From Roseateles asaccharophilus (lineage in GTDB: Bacteria > Pseudomonadota > Gammaproteobacteria > Burkholderiales > Burkholderiaceae_C), in assembly GCF_004362405.1 (NCBI RefSeq), contig NZ_SNXE01000005.1, forward strand, positions 1 through 64,000: 64,000 bases of DNA, read 5' to 3'. The position numbers and the translations under genes are program-made. This document shows positions 37,969 through 48,275 of this stretch, piece after piece; the stretch's first letter is position 1, and every line of letters begins with the position of its first letter. Under the pieces are notes generated by a model. It was given only the letters and a program-made list of their open reading frames with translations. It searched no databases and was not told where the DNA came from.

Positions 37969-40551
37969 TCAGCCGCCCGCGATGCGCTGGCTCAGATGGG
38001 CCAGTGCCTCCTCCACCTGGTCCACCAGGACCAGGCAGAGATCGCCCGGCTGCAGACGCTCCAGGGCGCGGTCGATGGCCGCGAACTCGCCGCGGATCTC
38101 TTCCACATGGCTGGTGCGGCTGGCACCTTCCAGACCCTGGCGCAGCAGGGCCAGCACCTCGCCGTCCTCGCGGCCGCGTTGGCAGGCGTCCTGGAACAGC
38201 AGCACCTCGTCAAAGGCGGCGCCCAGGATGCGGGTCTGGATGCGGATGTCCTCGTCGCGGCGGTCACCGGCGCCCGAGATCACCACCGAGCGGCGCTTGG
38301 CGGGCATGACCTCCACCGCCTGCACCAGGGCGCGCATGGCATCGCCGTTGTGGCCGTAGTCGGCCACCACGGTGGCGCCGCGGTAGTCCATCACATTGAA
38401 GCGGCCCGGCACATTGTCGGCATCGTTGCTGAAGCTGGCCACGCCGCGGCGGATGGTGTCCCAGTCCAGACCCACGCCCCAGCCGGCGGCCACCGAGGCC
38501 ATGGCGTTCTCCACCTGGAAGGGGATGCTGCCACCGCGGGTGAAGGGAATGTCGCGCAGCGGAATGGTCTCGCGCCAGCTGCCCTGGGCGGCCACCAGCT
38601 GGTCGCCGTCCACATAGACGCAGCGCTTGCCCTGGGAGCGGTGGGCGGCCATCAGCGGATGGTGGCGGTCGGCGGCGAAGAAGATGATCTGGCCGGGGCA
38701 GACCGCGGCCATATTCGCAACCACCGGGTCGGCGGCATTGAGCACGGCATAGCCGCTGGGGGCCACGTTCTGCACGATGACGCGCTTGACCAGGGCCAGC
38801 TCTTCCACGGTGTTGAGGAAGTTCATGCCCAGGTGGTCGCCCTCGCCCAGATTGGTGACCACGGCCACCTGGCAGCGGTCGAAGCCCAGACCCTCGCGCA
38901 GGATGCCGCCGCGCGCGGTCTCAAACACCGCGGCCTCCACATCGGGGTGCATCAGCACATTGCGGGCGCTCTTGGGGCCGGAGCAGTCGCCGCTGTCGAT
39001 CTGGCGGCCGTCCACATAGACGCCGTCGGTATTGGTCATGCCCACCTTGAGGCCGCAGGTGGCGAACAGGTGCGCGATCAGGCGCGAGGTCGTGGTCTTG
39101 CCATTGGTGCCGGTGACGGCCACCACGGGGATGCGGCCGTCCTCGCTCTTGTGACCGCTGCCATAGAGGTGGCCGATGATGGCCTCGCCCACATTGCGGC
39201 CCTTGCCGTAGCTGGGCGAGAGGTGCATGCGCAGGCCCGGCGCGGCATTGACCTCAACGATGCCGCCACTCACCTCTTCGAGCGGGCGCATCACGCTTTC
39301 GGCCACCACGTCCACGCCGCAGACATGCAGACCCACGACCTGAGCCGCCGCAATCGCGCGAGCGGCCACGTCGGGATGCACATCGTCGGTCACATCGGTG
39401 GCGGTGCCGCCGGTGGAGAGATTGGCGTTGTTGCGCAGGATCACGCGACGGCCCTTCTCGGGCACGTCCGAGGGGGTCAGGCCTTGCAGGGCCAGACGCG
39501 CCACCGCGATATCGTCGAAGCGGATCTTGGTGAGGGAGGTGGCGTGACCGTCACCGCGCTTGGGGTCGGCATTGACCTTGTCCACCAGCTGCTTGACGGT
39601 CAGCTCGCCATCGCCGATCACATGCGGCGGATCGCGGCGCGCGGCGGCCACCAGCTTGTCGCCCACCACCAGCAGGCGGTAGTCGCTGCCGGGCAGGAAC
39701 TTCTCGACCATGACCTGGCCGATCTCGGCCGCGGCCTTGTAGGCCACTTCCAAATGCTCGCGCGAGGCCACATTGACCGTCACGCCCTTGCCCTGGTTGC
39801 CGTCCTGGGGCTTGACCACCACGGGCAGGCCCACTTCCAGCGCGGCTTCCCAGGCGTCGTCCACCGTGTCCACCGGGCGGCCGATGGGCACGGGCACGCC
39901 GGCCGACTGCAGCAGGCGCTTGGTCAGATCCTTGTCCTGGGCAATGGACTCGGAGACGGCGCTGGTGTTGTCCACCTCGGCCGCCCAGATGCGGCGCTGC
40001 TTGGCGCCCCAGCCGAACTGCACCAGGCTGCCCTGGGTCAGACGGCGGTAGGGCACGCCGCGGGCCACGGCGGCGTCCACGATGGAGCCGGTGGAGGGGC
40101 CAAGCCGCACGTCTTCGTCGAGCTCGCGCAGGCTGGACAGGGTGGCGTCGATGTCAAAGCTGCCGCCCTCGGTCTGGGCGGCGCGCAGCAGTGCCACGGC
40201 GGCCTCGAAGGCCTGGCGACCCACGTCTTCCTCGCTGTACTCGACCACCACCTGATAGGTGCCGGCCTCGCTGGTGACATGGGTGTGGCTGAAGGTGACC
40301 GGGCAGCCGGCCTGGGCCTGCAGGGCCAGGGCGGCCTGCTCCAGCACATGGGCCAGGGAGACCGGCAGGCGCTGGGCGCTGGCCGGACGCAGGGCGCCGA
40401 TGCCCGGGAAGAGGGCGCGCAGCCGGCTCTCGAAACCCGGCATCTCGGCCAGGTTGAGCTCATTGGCCTGACAGCTGACCACGGCCTCGATCGCCGTGTG
40501 GCGGCTCCACATATTGGGACCGCGCAGGGCTCGGATGCGAGAGACTTCCAT
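37969..40551 (-). CDS. cphA: Cyanophycin synthetase
   Basis: An 860-residue enzyme that builds the storage polymer multi-L-arginyl-poly-L-aspartate. Three parts are visible: an N-terminal domain (1-160), an ATP-grasp domain (about 215-480, with [18 protein letters not shown] and [16 protein letters not shown]) that adds aspartate, and a Mur-ligase-like domain (about 490-860) with an intact P-loop [15 protein letters not shown] that adds arginine. Length matches known CphA (about 870). It lies 33 bp after the shorter paralogue cphA' in one operon. No cyanophycinase is encoded in the window. Confidence 0.95.
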   Translation of the reverse strand: MEVSRIRALRGPNMWSRHTAIEAVVSCQANELNLAEMPGFESRLRALFPGIGALRPASAQRLPVSLAHVLEQAALALQAQAGCPVTFSHTHVTSEAGTYQVVVEYSEEDVGRQAFEAAVALLRAAQTEGGSFDIDATLSSLRELDEDVRLGPSTGSIVDAAVARGVPYRRLTQGSLVQFGWGAKQRRIWAAEVDNTSAVSESIAQDKDLTKRLLQSAGVPVPIGRPVDTVDDAWEAALEVGLPVVVKPQDGNQGKGVTVNVASREHLEVAYKAAAEIGQVMVEKFLPGSDYRLLVVGDKLVAAARRDPPHVIGDGELTVKQLVDKVNADPKRGDGHATSLTKIRFDDIAVARLALQGLTPSDVPEKGRRVILRNNANLSTGGTATDVTDDVHPDVAARAIAAAQVVGLHVCGVDVVAESVMRPLEEVSGGIVEVNAAPGLRMHLSPSYGKGRNVGEAIIGHLYGSGHKSEDGRIPVVAVTGTNGKTTTSRLIAHLFATCGLKVGMTNTDGVYVDGRQIDSGDCSGPKSARNVLMHPDVEAAVFETARGGILREGLGFDRCQVAVVTNLGEGDHLGMNFLNTVEELALVKRVIVQNVAPSGYAVLNAADPVVANMAAVCPGQIIFFAADRHHPLMAAHRSQGKRCVYVDGDQLVAAQGSWRETIPLRDIPFTRGGSIPFQVENAMASVAAGWGVGLDWDTIRRGVASFSNDADNVPGRFNVMDYRGATVVADYGHNGDAMRALVQAVEVMPAKRRSVVISGAGDRRDEDIRIQTRILGAAFDEVLLFQDACQRGREDGEVLALLRQGLEGASRTSHVEEIRGEFAAIDRALERLQPGDLCLVLVDQVEEALAHLSQRIAGG

Positions 40552-40584
40552 GATGTTGTTTCTTCTTGGCGGGTGGCGTCGAGT

Positions 40585-42756
40585 TCAGTCCTGCAGGGGC
40601 TGGAAGGTGTCCAGACCGGCGGAGATGAGCTCGGGCGGAATGTTCAGGGCCCAGGCGGTGGCCACGGCGGCCAGCACGGTGTCGGCGCTCAGACCGCTGA
40701 CGCCGGCCGCAGCGTAGCGGGCCAGCACCGTGTCGACCTGGGCGCCGGGCATCTCGGAGCTGCCCTGGGCCAGCATGGCCATGCCGCCTTGCAGGAAGAC
40801 GGCGCGGCCGCCCTTCTCGCGGTGGGCGGCCAGCAGGGCCGGGTCGGCGGCGTAGAACAGCACCTCGCCGTCGGAGAGCTCGGCCATCTCGACCAGGGCC
40901 GGCACGGCGGCATTCAGCACGGCCACGCCCTCGGGCAGGACCACATCCACCTGGGTGCGCAGCACCTTGTAGAGCTGTTCCTCGCTGCGGATATCGTGGG
41001 CGTCCAGCTGGCCCAGGCTGCCCATATCGGTGACCACGCCCACCAGGCAGCGGTCATAGGCCAGGCCGTCGCTGAGGATGGCGCTGGCGCCGTTCTCGGC
41101 CACCACGGCATCCACGCCGCGGTTCATCAGCAGGCGATGCGCCGGCGCCCAGCCGGCGCTGTTCTTCTTCTCCACACGGCGGTTGCCCAGGAACAGGCCC
41201 TCGCCGCAGGCCAGGCCCACGGCGCGGCCGTTCAGGTGCAGCAGCCAGGCCACCAGGCGCGCCACCTGGGCGCTGCCCTGGGAACCGGCAATGCCGACGA
41301 TGGGGATGCGGCCGCTCTCGTCGGCGGCGAACAGATGATCGATGATGGCCTGGCCCACCGGGCGGGGCATGCCCTCGGCGGGCTTGAGGTGCATCAGCAG
41401 GCCCGGGCCGGCATTGACCTCGACGACGGCGCCGCCGGTCTCGCTCAGGGGTTTGGAGATGTCGGAGCACACCAGATCGATGCCGGCGATGTCCAGCCCC
41501 ACGGTGCGTGCGGCCAGGGACACGGCATGGGCCACCTCGGGGTGGACCAGATCGGTGCAGTCATTCGAGGAGGTGCCGGTGCGCTGCACCATCACGCGCT
41601 GGCCGGCCGGGGGCACGGACTCGGGCGGGAAGCCCTGGCGCTGCAGGTCCAGCGCGATCACGGGCTCGTCTTCCAGCACGATCAGGCTGAGCGGGAACTC
41701 CTCGGCCACGCCGCGGCGCGGATCGGTGTTGAGCTGCAGATCGATCAGCTGGCGCACGCTGTGCTGGCCGTCGCCGGTGATCCAGAACTCCTCGCCGCGC
41801 GCGGCCGCCACCAGCTGGCCGCCCACCACCAGCAGGCGGTGTTCGACGCCGGGGATGAAGCGCTCCACCAGCACCTCGGAGCCTTCCTTCTCGGCCACCT
41901 CGAAGGCGGCCAGGATGTCTTCCTTCTTGCGCAGGTCCAGGGTCACGCCGCGGGCATGGTTGCCGTCGCTGGGCTTGACCACCACGGGCAGACCGATGTC
42001 CTGGGCGGCTTCCCAGGCCTGCTCGGCGGTTTCCACGGCCTGGCCCTCGGGCACGGGCACGCCCACGGCCTTGAGCAGGGTCTTGGTCAGGTCCTTGTCG
42101 CCGGCAATGCTTTCGGCGATGGCGCTGGTCATGTCCGTCTCGGCGGTCCAGATCCGGCGCTGGCGGGCGCCATGGCCCAGCTGCACCAGATTGCCCTCGT
42201 TGAGCCGGATGTGCGGGATGCGGCGGTCGGTGGCCGCGCCCACGATGGCGGCGGTGGAGGGGCCCAGATAGCAGGCGTCCACCTTGTCGCGCAGCCGGGT
42301 CACGGCGGCGGTCACATCGAAGGGTTCGTCATTGATGGTGGCCATCAGCAGGGCATGTCCCTCGGCCAGGGCGGCACGGGCCACCTGCTCGTCGCGGGCC
42401 CGGAAGACCATGCGGTAGACGCCGTGCTGGCTGGTCGAGCGGGTCTGGCCGAAGCCGGTGGGCATGCCCGAGAGATTGAGCAGCTCGATGACGATGTGCT
42501 CCAGCACATGGCCCATCCAGGTGCCGCCTTCCAGGCGCTGCAGAAAGCCCCCGCGCTCGCCCACGCCGCAGTGGTGCTCGATCAGGGCTGGCAGGCGCTC
42601 GGTCAGCCGGGCATTGAAGCCGGGCAGGGTGTTGGAGGGGTGATCCTCCAGCTTGCCGAGGTCCAGCCAGGTTTCCAGCACCGGGCGGTAGGTCCACATA
42701 TTGGGGCCGCGCAGGTAGTTGATGCGCAACAGCTTGATGTCTTCGTATCTGCTCAT
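40585..42756 (-). CDS. Second cyanophycin synthetase-like protein CphA' (degenerate Mur-ligase part)
   Basis: A 723-residue paralogue of CphA. The N-terminal and ATP-grasp parts are well kept (LPVVVKPSDGNHARGVTL, GGAVVEVNAGPGLLMHL). The Mur-ligase P-loop is destroyed: IVGIAGSQGSAQVARL stands where CphA has GTNGKTTT, with no Lys. The protein also stops about 130 residues short, lacking the Mur-ligase C-terminal domain. Two-gene cphA/cphA' loci occur in Burkholderiales, and cyanobacterial CphA2 has likewise lost one ATP site and polymerises beta-Asp-Arg dipeptides; a similar role is inferred. Divergent from the ABC-transporter gene over 182 bp. The ATG at 42756 is set by the conserved N-terminus. 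Confidence 0.9.
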   Translation of the reverse strand: MSRYEDIKLLRINYLRGPNMWTYRPVLETWLDLGKLEDHPSNTLPGFNARLTERLPALIEHHCGVGERGGFLQRLEGGTWMGHVLEHIVIELLNLSGMPTGFGQTRSTSQHGVYRMVFRARDEQVARAALAEGHALLMATINDEPFDVTAAVTRLRDKVDACYLGPSTAAIVGAATDRRIPHIRLNEGNLVQLGHGARQRRIWTAETDMTSAIAESIAGDKDLTKTLLKAVGVPVPEGQAVETAEQAWEAAQDIGLPVVVKPSDGNHARGVTLDLRKKEDILAAFEVAEKEGSEVLVERFIPGVEHRLLVVGGQLVAAARGEEFWITGDGQHSVRQLIDLQLNTDPRRGVAEEFPLSLIVLEDEPVIALDLQRQGFPPESVPPAGQRVMVQRTGTSSNDCTDLVHPEVAHAVSLAARTVGLDIAGIDLVCSDISKPLSETGGAVVEVNAGPGLLMHLKPAEGMPRPVGQAIIDHLFAADESGRIPIVGIAGSQGSAQVARLVAWLLHLNGRAVGLACGEGLFLGNRRVEKKNSAGWAPAHRLLMNRGVDAVVAENGASAILSDGLAYDRCLVGVVTDMGSLGQLDAHDIRSEEQLYKVLRTQVDVVLPEGVAVLNAAVPALVEMAELSDGEVLFYAADPALLAAHREKGGRAVFLQGGMAMLAQGSSEMPGAQVDTVLARYAAAGVSGLSADTVLAAVATAWALNIPPELISAGLDTFQPLQD

Positions 42757-42938
42757 GGAGGGGAGGGCAGGAATTTCGGCAATAGGCCGACATTGTGCGC
42801 GTTCTGGCGCCAGGTCTGTAGACGGGGCTCGAAGCGACTGTTTCACCGGCCGGGCCGGGATGGGGGAAAATCGCGGCCCGGCAGGGGTCCCAAGGGACTC
42901 GGCCGCCGGCCCAGGCCCTCATCACAGAACAAACAACA

Positions 42939-45233
42939 ATGCAGCATCACGATTCCGATCAAGCGCCAGACCAGCATCCGCAAATGGCGACAGCCCTGGG
43001 ACGCCTGGCGAAAGACGAGAACGTGCTGGGCAGCCTGGAGGTTGACCTGGACTCCCAGCTGCGTTTTGGCCACGGCCTGCTGTTGCTCACCCGCCAGCGC
43101 CTGCTGGCCTATGACCCGGCCGGGGGTGGCAGCTGGCAGGAATGGGCCCTGCATCCGGGCCTGCAGCTGCGCCTGTCGGACCATGCTGGTCTGGGCTGCC
43201 TGGAACTGCAGGACGAAACTCAACGCCTGGCCCTGTGGCGCTTCACCCTGCAGATCAATCTGCAGGTGCAGCGCTTTCAGGAGCTGTTCGAAAAGCGCGA
43301 CGAACCCGCCCAGGCCGGCGCCGAGGAGCTGGAGTTCTGCCCCAGCTGCAAGGCGCCCCTGCCTCCGCGCAGCGAGGAGGGCGACGATGAATGCCCCACC
43401 TGCGCCCGCGAGCTGCACACCCCGCCCTCCACCTGGGTGCTGCTGCGCCTGTGGCGCTTTGCCAAGCCCTACCAGGGCCAGCTCTTGCTGGGCTTCTTGC
43501 TGATGCTGGGGGCCACTGGCGCCACCCTGGTGCCGCCGTATCTGACCCTGCCCCTGATGGACAAGGTGCTGATCCCCTTCCAGAACGGGCAGCAGATCGA
43601 TCCCTGGCTGGTGGGCCTGTACCTGAGCGGTCTGCTGGGCGCGGCCCTGCTATCCTGGCTGCTGGGCTGGGCCAAGACCTATATCCTGGCCCTGGTGTCC
43701 GAGCGCATCGCGGCGGACCTGCGTACCGCCACCTTCGAGCACCTGCTGAGCCTCTCGCTAGAGTATTTCGGCTCCAAGCGCACCGGTGACCTGATGGCGC
43801 GCATCGGCTCCGAGACCGACCGCATCAGCGTCTTCCTGTCCCTGCACGCCCTGGACTTCATCACCGATGTGCTGATGCTGGTGATGACCTCCATCATCCT
43901 CTTCTCCATCAACCCCTGGCTGGCCCTGGCCACCCTGGTGCCCCTGCCCTTCATCGCCTGGATGATCCACATGGTGCGGGATCGCCTGCGCACCGGCTTC
44001 GAGAAGATCGACCGGGTCTGGGGCGAGGTCACCAGCGTGCTGGCCGACACCATTCCGGGCATCCGGGTGGTCAAGGCCTTTGCCCAGGAAAAGCGCGAGG
44101 CCACCCGCTTTCGCGAGGCCAACAAGCACAATCTGGCGGTCAACGACAAGCTCAACAAGACCTGGAGCCTGTTCACCCCCACCGTGGCCCTGCTCACCGA
44201 GATCGGCCTGCTGGTGGTCTGGGCCTTCGGCATCTGGCTGGTCGCCGGCGGCAATATCACGGTGGGTGTGCTCACCGCCTTCATCGCCTATATCGGTCGC
44301 TTCTACGGCCGCCTGGACTCGATGAGCCGCATCGTCTCGGTGACGCAAAAGGCCGCGGCCGGCGCCAAGCGCATCTTCGACATCCTGGACCACCAGAGCA
44401 ATGTGCCCGAGCCCAGCAACCCGGTGAAGCTGGACAAGGTGCAGGGCGGCCTGCAGCTGCAGGACATTGGTTTTCGCTACGGCAACCGCGCGGTGATCCG
44501 CGGCCTCAGCCTGGACATCCAGCCCGGCGAGATGATCGGCCTGGTGGGCCACAGCGGCTCGGGCAAGAGCACCCTGGTGAACCTGATCTGCCGCTTCTAC
44601 GACGTGACCGAGGGTTCCATCCGCATCGACGGCACCGATCTGCGCCGCATCGGCGTCTCGGACTTCCGCCGCCATATCGGTCTGGTGCTGCAGGAGCCCT
44701 TCCTCTTCTTCGGCACCATTGCCGAGAACATCGCCTACGGCAAGCCGGACGCCACGCGCGAGGAGATCGTGGCCGCCGCCCGTGCCGCCCATGCGCACGA
44801 GTTCATCCTGCGCCTGCCCCATGGTTACGACTCCCTGGTGGGTGAGCGCGGCCAGGGCCTCTCGGGCGGCGAGCGCCAGCGCATCTCCATCGCCCGCGCC
44901 CTGCTGATCGACCCGCGCCTGCTGATCCTGGACGAGGCCACCTCGGCCGTGGACACCGAGACCGAGAAGGAAATCCAGAAGGCCCTGGACAACCTGGTCA
45001 AGGGCCGCACCACCATCGCCATCGCCCACCGCCTGTCCACCCTGCGCAAGGCCGACCGCCTGGTGGTCATGGACCGCGGCCAGATCGTCGAGGTGGGCCC
45101 GCACGAGGAGCTGATGGCCAAGCATGGCGCCTACTGGCGGCTCTACGAGGCCCAGGCCCGCCGCGTCGATGCCGAGGAGGAAATGCCCCTGCTGCCGCCC
45201 AATCTGAATGCCCACACGGCGGAGGTCGCCTGA
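42939..45233 (+). CDS. Cyanophycin-locus ABC transporter (fused permease-ATPase)
   Basis: A 764-residue half transporter. The first 130 residues form an unusual cytosolic region ([21 protein letters not shown]), followed by a zinc ribbon with CPSCKAPL and CPTCAREL (about 130-155). Six membrane helices span about 165-450. The ATPase domain has Walker [10 protein letters not shown] (near 540), signature LSGGERQR, Walker [11 protein letters not shown] and the H-loop AIAHRLS. Such exporters pair with DUF1854 proteins next to cphA genes. The stop overlaps the DUF1854 start. Substrate unknown; a role in cyanophycin or peptide handling is inferred from location. Confidence 0.88.
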   Translation: MQHHDSDQAPDQHPQMATALGRLAKDENVLGSLEVDLDSQLRFGHGLLLLTRQRLLAYDPAGGGSWQEWALHPGLQLRLSDHAGLGCLELQDETQRLALWRFTLQINLQVQRFQELFEKRDEPAQAGAEELEFCPSCKAPLPPRSEEGDDECPTCARELHTPPSTWVLLRLWRFAKPYQGQLLLGFLLMLGATGATLVPPYLTLPLMDKVLIPFQNGQQIDPWLVGLYLSGLLGAALLSWLLGWAKTYILALVSERIAADLRTATFEHLLSLSLEYFGSKRTGDLMARIGSETDRISVFLSLHALDFITDVLMLVMTSIILFSINPWLALATLVPLPFIAWMIHMVRDRLRTGFEKIDRVWGEVTSVLADTIPGIRVVKAFAQEKREATRFREANKHNLAVNDKLNKTWSLFTPTVALLTEIGLLVVWAFGIWLVAGGNITVGVLTAFIAYIGRFYGRLDSMSRIVSVTQKAAAGAKRIFDILDHQSNVPEPSNPVKLDKVQGGLQLQDIGFRYGNRAVIRGLSLDIQPGEMIGLVGHSGSGKSTLVNLICRFYDVTEGSIRIDGTDLRRIGVSDFRRHIGLVLQEPFLFFGTIAENIAYGKPDATREEIVAAARAAHAHEFILRLPHGYDSLVGERGQGLSGGERQRISIARALLIDPRLLILDEATSAVDTETEKEIQKALDNLVKGRTTIAIAHRLSTLRKADRLVVMDRGQIVEVGPHEELMAKHGAYWRLYEAQARRVDAEEEMPLLPPNLNAHTAEVA

Positions 45234-45718
45234 TGTCTGCCCTGTCTTCTGCCGCCCCTTACCGCAGCCTGCTGCGCAATGCCTTCGGCCGCCTGATCCT
45301 GATCGATTCGGAGGGCCGCGAGCATGAGGGCGTGACGCCTGTGCGTGCCCACCCCATCAGCGCCCCGGACGAGGGCATCTCCCTGGTCGGTGTCGATGGC
45401 CATGAGCTGGTCTGGATCGCCCGGCTCTCGGACCTGCCGCCCGCCGACCGCGAGCTGCTGGAGGCCGAGTTCGCGGTGCGCGAGTTCATGCCCCAGGTGC
45501 GCGCCATCCTGGAAGTCTCGACCTTCTCCACGCCCAGCCAGTGGACCGTGGACACCGAGCGCGGCGCCGCCCGCTTCATCCTCAAGAGCGAAGAGGACAT
45601 CCGCCGCCTGGGCGAGGGCCGGCTGCTGATCACCAGCAGCCATGGCCTTCAGTTCATCGTGCCCGACCGCTTTGCGCTGGACCGCGCCTCCAAGCGCATC
45701 CTGGAGCGCTTTTTGTAA
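45233..45718 (+). CDS. DUF1854 protein, partner of the cyanophycin-locus ABC transporter
   Basis: A 161-residue cytoplasmic protein of the DUF1854 family (RNAFGRLILIDSEGREHEGVTPVRAHPIS, then EFMPQVRAILEVSTFSTPSQWTVDTERG). It overlaps the transporter stop and so is made with it. The family has no established activity. Its constant company with a zinc-ribbon ABC exporter and cphA suggests a regulatory or coupling subunit. It ends directly against the stop of the convergent PACE gene. Confidence 0.85.
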   Translation: MSALSSAAPYRSLLRNAFGRLILIDSEGREHEGVTPVRAHPISAPDEGISLVGVDGHELVWIARLSDLPPADRELLEAEFAVREFMPQVRAILEVSTFSTPSQWTVDTERGAARFILKSEEDIRRLGEGRLLITSSHGLQFIVPDRFALDRASKRILERFL

Positions 45719-46138
45719 TCAGGCCGCCGAGGCCGGCAGGCCGAACAGGCGGTCGAACGCCAGGTTGAACACAAAGGTGTAGACCAGGAAAAACACGATC
45801 AGGCCGAAGTCCAGCAGCAGGGCCTGCCACAGGCTGATGTCCAGCCACCAGGCGAAGAGCGGCACCAGCATCACGATCAGGCCGCCCTCGAAGCCCACCG
45901 CATGGGCCACGCGCCGGCGCAGGCTGCGGCCGCGGGTGGCCTGGCGAGCCTCCCAGGCCTCGAAGAGATGGGTGTAGACCAGGTTCCAGAGCAGGGCGAT
46001 GGCCGAGGAGGCCACGGCCGCCACCCCAGCATGGCCCGGCGAGCTGCCCGCCAGCAGGGTCAGGCCGGCACTGGTCAACCCCACGGCAAAGAGCTCGTAC
46101 AGAGAGACATAGACCAGCTTGCGTTTCAGACCTTGCAT
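45719..46138 (-). CDS. PACE-family multidrug/biocide efflux transporter
   Basis: A 139-residue inner-membrane protein with four helices arranged as two tandem BTP units, the pattern of the AceI (PACE) family: KRKLVYVSLYELFAVGLT and SSAIALLWNLVYTHLFEAWEAR in the first, RVAHAVGFEGGLIVMLVPLFAWWL and GLIVFFLVYTFVFNLAFDRLF in the second. The Glu in the YELF segment of helix 1 is the functionally critical residue in AceI. Members export chlorhexidine or short polyamines. A LysR gene diverges from it, as with AceI/AceR. Confidence 0.92.
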   Translation of the reverse strand: MQGLKRKLVYVSLYELFAVGLTSAGLTLLAGSSPGHAGVAAVASSAIALLWNLVYTHLFEAWEARQATRGRSLRRRVAHAVGFEGGLIVMLVPLFAWWLDISLWQALLLDFGLIVFFLVYTFVFNLAFDRLFGLPASAA

Positions 46139-46251
46139 GGGGAGTGGGGCGCGGCCCGGGGCCGGCTTGAACTGCGTATGCCCGGCATGGTAGGCAGTGT
46201 TTTCTGATAGCCAAAGTCGACAGTTATCAATTTCTCTGACAAATTGCGCCC
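46139..46251. promoter_or_regulatory. Divergent promoter/operator region between PACE gene and lysR
   Basis: A 113-bp spacer. Its right half carries TGATA (46206-46210) and TATCA (46226-46230) as an inverted pair around a GTCGAC centre, in AT-rich DNA. That spacing and position suit a LysR-type regulator controlling both itself and the pump. No experimental consensus was available to match. Confidence 0.4.
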
Positions 46252-47133
46252 ATGGCTTTGAACAGCGATCAGCTCCAGCTCTTTCTGGCCGTGCTGGACC
46301 AGGGTTCCTTCTCGGCCGCGGCGCGGGCCCTGGGACGTGTGCCCTCGGCCGTGAGCATGGCCGTGGCCCAGATGGAGGCGGAGCTGGACCTGCAGCTCTT
46401 CGAGCGCAGCACCCGGGAGCTGCGGCCCACCGAGGTGGCGCGTGCCCTGGAGCCCCAGGCCCGCCAGCTCGTGGGCCAGCTGGGGCGGCTACAAGCCCAT
46501 GCCCTGGCCCTGCACCAGGGCCTGGAGCGGCGCCTGACCCTGGCCATTGCGCCCGAGCTGCTGGCCGTGCCCTGGGCCGAGGCCCTGGCCGCCCTGGCCC
46601 AGGAGTTTCCGGGCCTGGAGGTGGAGCTGCGTAGCGCGCCCCAGGCCGAGGTGCTGCGCCTGCTGCATGCCGGCAGCGTGGACCTGGCCCTGGTCTTCGA
46701 GCGGGTGGGCTTTGACGAGCGCGAGAGCTTCGAGGAGCTGGGCAGCGAGCTGCTGCGCGCGGTGATCGCGCCGCGCCATCCCTTGGCCGGTCAGGCCCTG
46801 CGTCAGGAGCAGTGGGTCGAGCTGCGCCAGATCGTGGTGGCGCGGGGCGAGGCGGCGGCCGAGGACCCGCGGGTGCTGGTCTCGCGCCAGGTCTGGCGCA
46901 CCGACAGCCATCTGGCCAGCCTCAGCCTGGTGCAGGCCGGGCTGGGCTGGGCCTTTTTGCCGCAGCGCCTGGTGGCGCCCCTGCTGGCCAGCGGCCAGCT
47001 GCTGCTGGTGGAGCTGGAGAACATGAGCAATGAGCTGCGGCTGTGGGTGGATGTGGTCTGGCGTCACGACCGCCCCCTGGGTCTGGGGGCGCGTCGCTTC
47101 ATCGAGCTGATGCGTCGCCAGGTCGGCCGCTGA
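46252..47133 (+). CDS. LysR-type transcriptional regulator (PACE-linked)
   Basis: A 293-residue LysR regulator. The winged helix-turn-helix is at 1-60 (LQLFLAVLDQGSFSAAARALGRVPSAVSMAVAQMEAEL), and a periplasmic-binding-like effector domain spans about 90-290. The divergent PACE gene is the evident target, comparable to AceR of Acinetobacter. The 3' end overlaps the convergent terC gene by 35 bp. Confidence 0.92.
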   Translation: MALNSDQLQLFLAVLDQGSFSAAARALGRVPSAVSMAVAQMEAELDLQLFERSTRELRPTEVARALEPQARQLVGQLGRLQAHALALHQGLERRLTLAIAPELLAVPWAEALAALAQEFPGLEVELRSAPQAEVLRLLHAGSVDLALVFERVGFDERESFEELGSELLRAVIAPRHPLAGQALRQEQWVELRQIVVARGEAAAEDPRVLVSRQVWRTDSHLASLSLVQAGLGWAFLPQRLVAPLLASGQLLLVELENMSNELRLWVDVVWRHDRPLGLGARRFIELMRRQVGR

Positions 47134-48133
47134 TCACACCCGCCGGGCCGGCCTGCTTGGGGTCTTCACGCGTCTTCCACAGCGAGACGATCACGCCACC
47201 CGCGATCAGCAGACCGGTCACCGAGAGACTGATCGAGGGCGGGATCTTGCCGATGATGTTCACCAGGAAGATCTTGGAGCCGATGAAGACCAGCACCAGG
47301 GCCAGGGCGTACTTCAGGTAGCGGAAGCGGTGGATCATGGCCGCCAGCGCGAAGTACAGGGCGCGCAGACCCAGGATGGCGAAGATATTGCTCGTGTAGA
47401 CGATGAAGGGGTCGGTGGTGATCGCAAAGATCGCCGGCACCGAGTCCACGGCGAAGACCAGGTCGGCAAATTCCACCAGGCACAGGGCCAGGAAAAGCGG
47501 GGTGGCCCAGACCACGGGGCGGCCATGCTCGGGGTGGGGGGCCTTCACAAAGAAGGCCCGGCCATGCAGCTGGGGCGTCACGCGCATCAGGCGGCGCAGC
47601 AGCTTGAGGATGCCGTTGTTCTCCAGATCCGTGGCCTCTTCCTTGGCCAGCAGCATCTTCACGCCCGTCAGCACCAGGAAGGCGCCGAAGAGGTAGAGCA
47701 CCCAGCTGAACTCGCTGACCAGGGCGGCGCCCAGGCCGATCATGATGGCGCGCATCACGATCACGCCCAGAATGCCCCAGAACAGCACCCGGTGCTGCAG
47801 CTCGCGCGGCACGGCGAAGTAGCCAAAGATCAGCGCGATCACGAAGACGTTGTCCATCGAGAGCGATTTCTCGATCACGAAGCCCGTCAGGTACTCCATG
47901 CCGCTCTGCGCGCCCAGATGCCACCAGACCCAGGCCCCGAAGATCAGGGCCACGCTGATATAGCCGGCCGACAGCCACAGGCTCTCGCGGATGCCGATCT
48001 CGCGCTCCTTGCGGTGCAGCACGCCCAGGTCCAGGGCCAGCAGGGTGGTGACGATGCCCAGAAACATCAGCCATAGCCACATGGCATGGCCCAGGAAGGG
48101 GGTGTGCAGGCTTTCGATCAGCGGTGTGAGCAT
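47099..48133 (-). CDS. TerC/Alx family membrane protein
   Basis: A 344-residue polytopic protein of the TerC family, implicated in manganese export and metal homeostasis. Eight or so helices are seen. Conserved acidic motifs in the membrane are FVIEKSLSMDNVFVIALIF (about residue 90) and LVEFADLVFAVDSVPAIFAITTDPFIVYTSNIFAILGLRALY (about 215-255). The ATG at 48133 fits the conserved N-terminus; an in-frame extension to 48301 would run through the LiuR-type operator. No yybP-ykoY (Mn) riboswitch was recognised in the leader. Confidence 0.92.
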   Translation of the reverse strand: MLTPLIESLHTPFLGHAMWLWLMFLGIVTTLLALDLGVLHRKEREIGIRESLWLSAGYISVALIFGAWVWWHLGAQSGMEYLTGFVIEKSLSMDNVFVIALIFGYFAVPRELQHRVLFWGILGVIVMRAIMIGLGAALVSEFSWVLYLFGAFLVLTGVKMLLAKEEATDLENNGILKLLRRLMRVTPQLHGRAFFVKAPHPEHGRPVVWATPLFLALCLVEFADLVFAVDSVPAIFAITTDPFIVYTSNIFAILGLRALYFALAAMIHRFRYLKYALALVLVFIGSKIFLVNIIGKIPPSISLSVTGLLIAGGVIVSLWKTREDPKQAGPAGVISGRPGDASAR

Positions 48134-48275
48134 GGTCGACTCGAAGCTGTGGTGAGGAGGCGCCAGCCTAGGGCCGGCCTCCAGGCCGACACAGAAGGCA
48201 TTTCTGGACCGCCGCTTCGGAAAAACGGCAGTGCGCGCCGCCGGGTGGGCGCCACGGGCCGGCCTCTGGTTAGAA

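Noticed and set aside
37996-43503. A 1,835-codon open frame on the plus strand
   Set aside because: It runs antisense through cphA, cphA' and into the ABC gene. Its translation is Gly/His/Ala/Gln-rich low complexity, the usual result of high-GC codon use on the opposite strand. The minus-strand genes have clear catalytic motifs.
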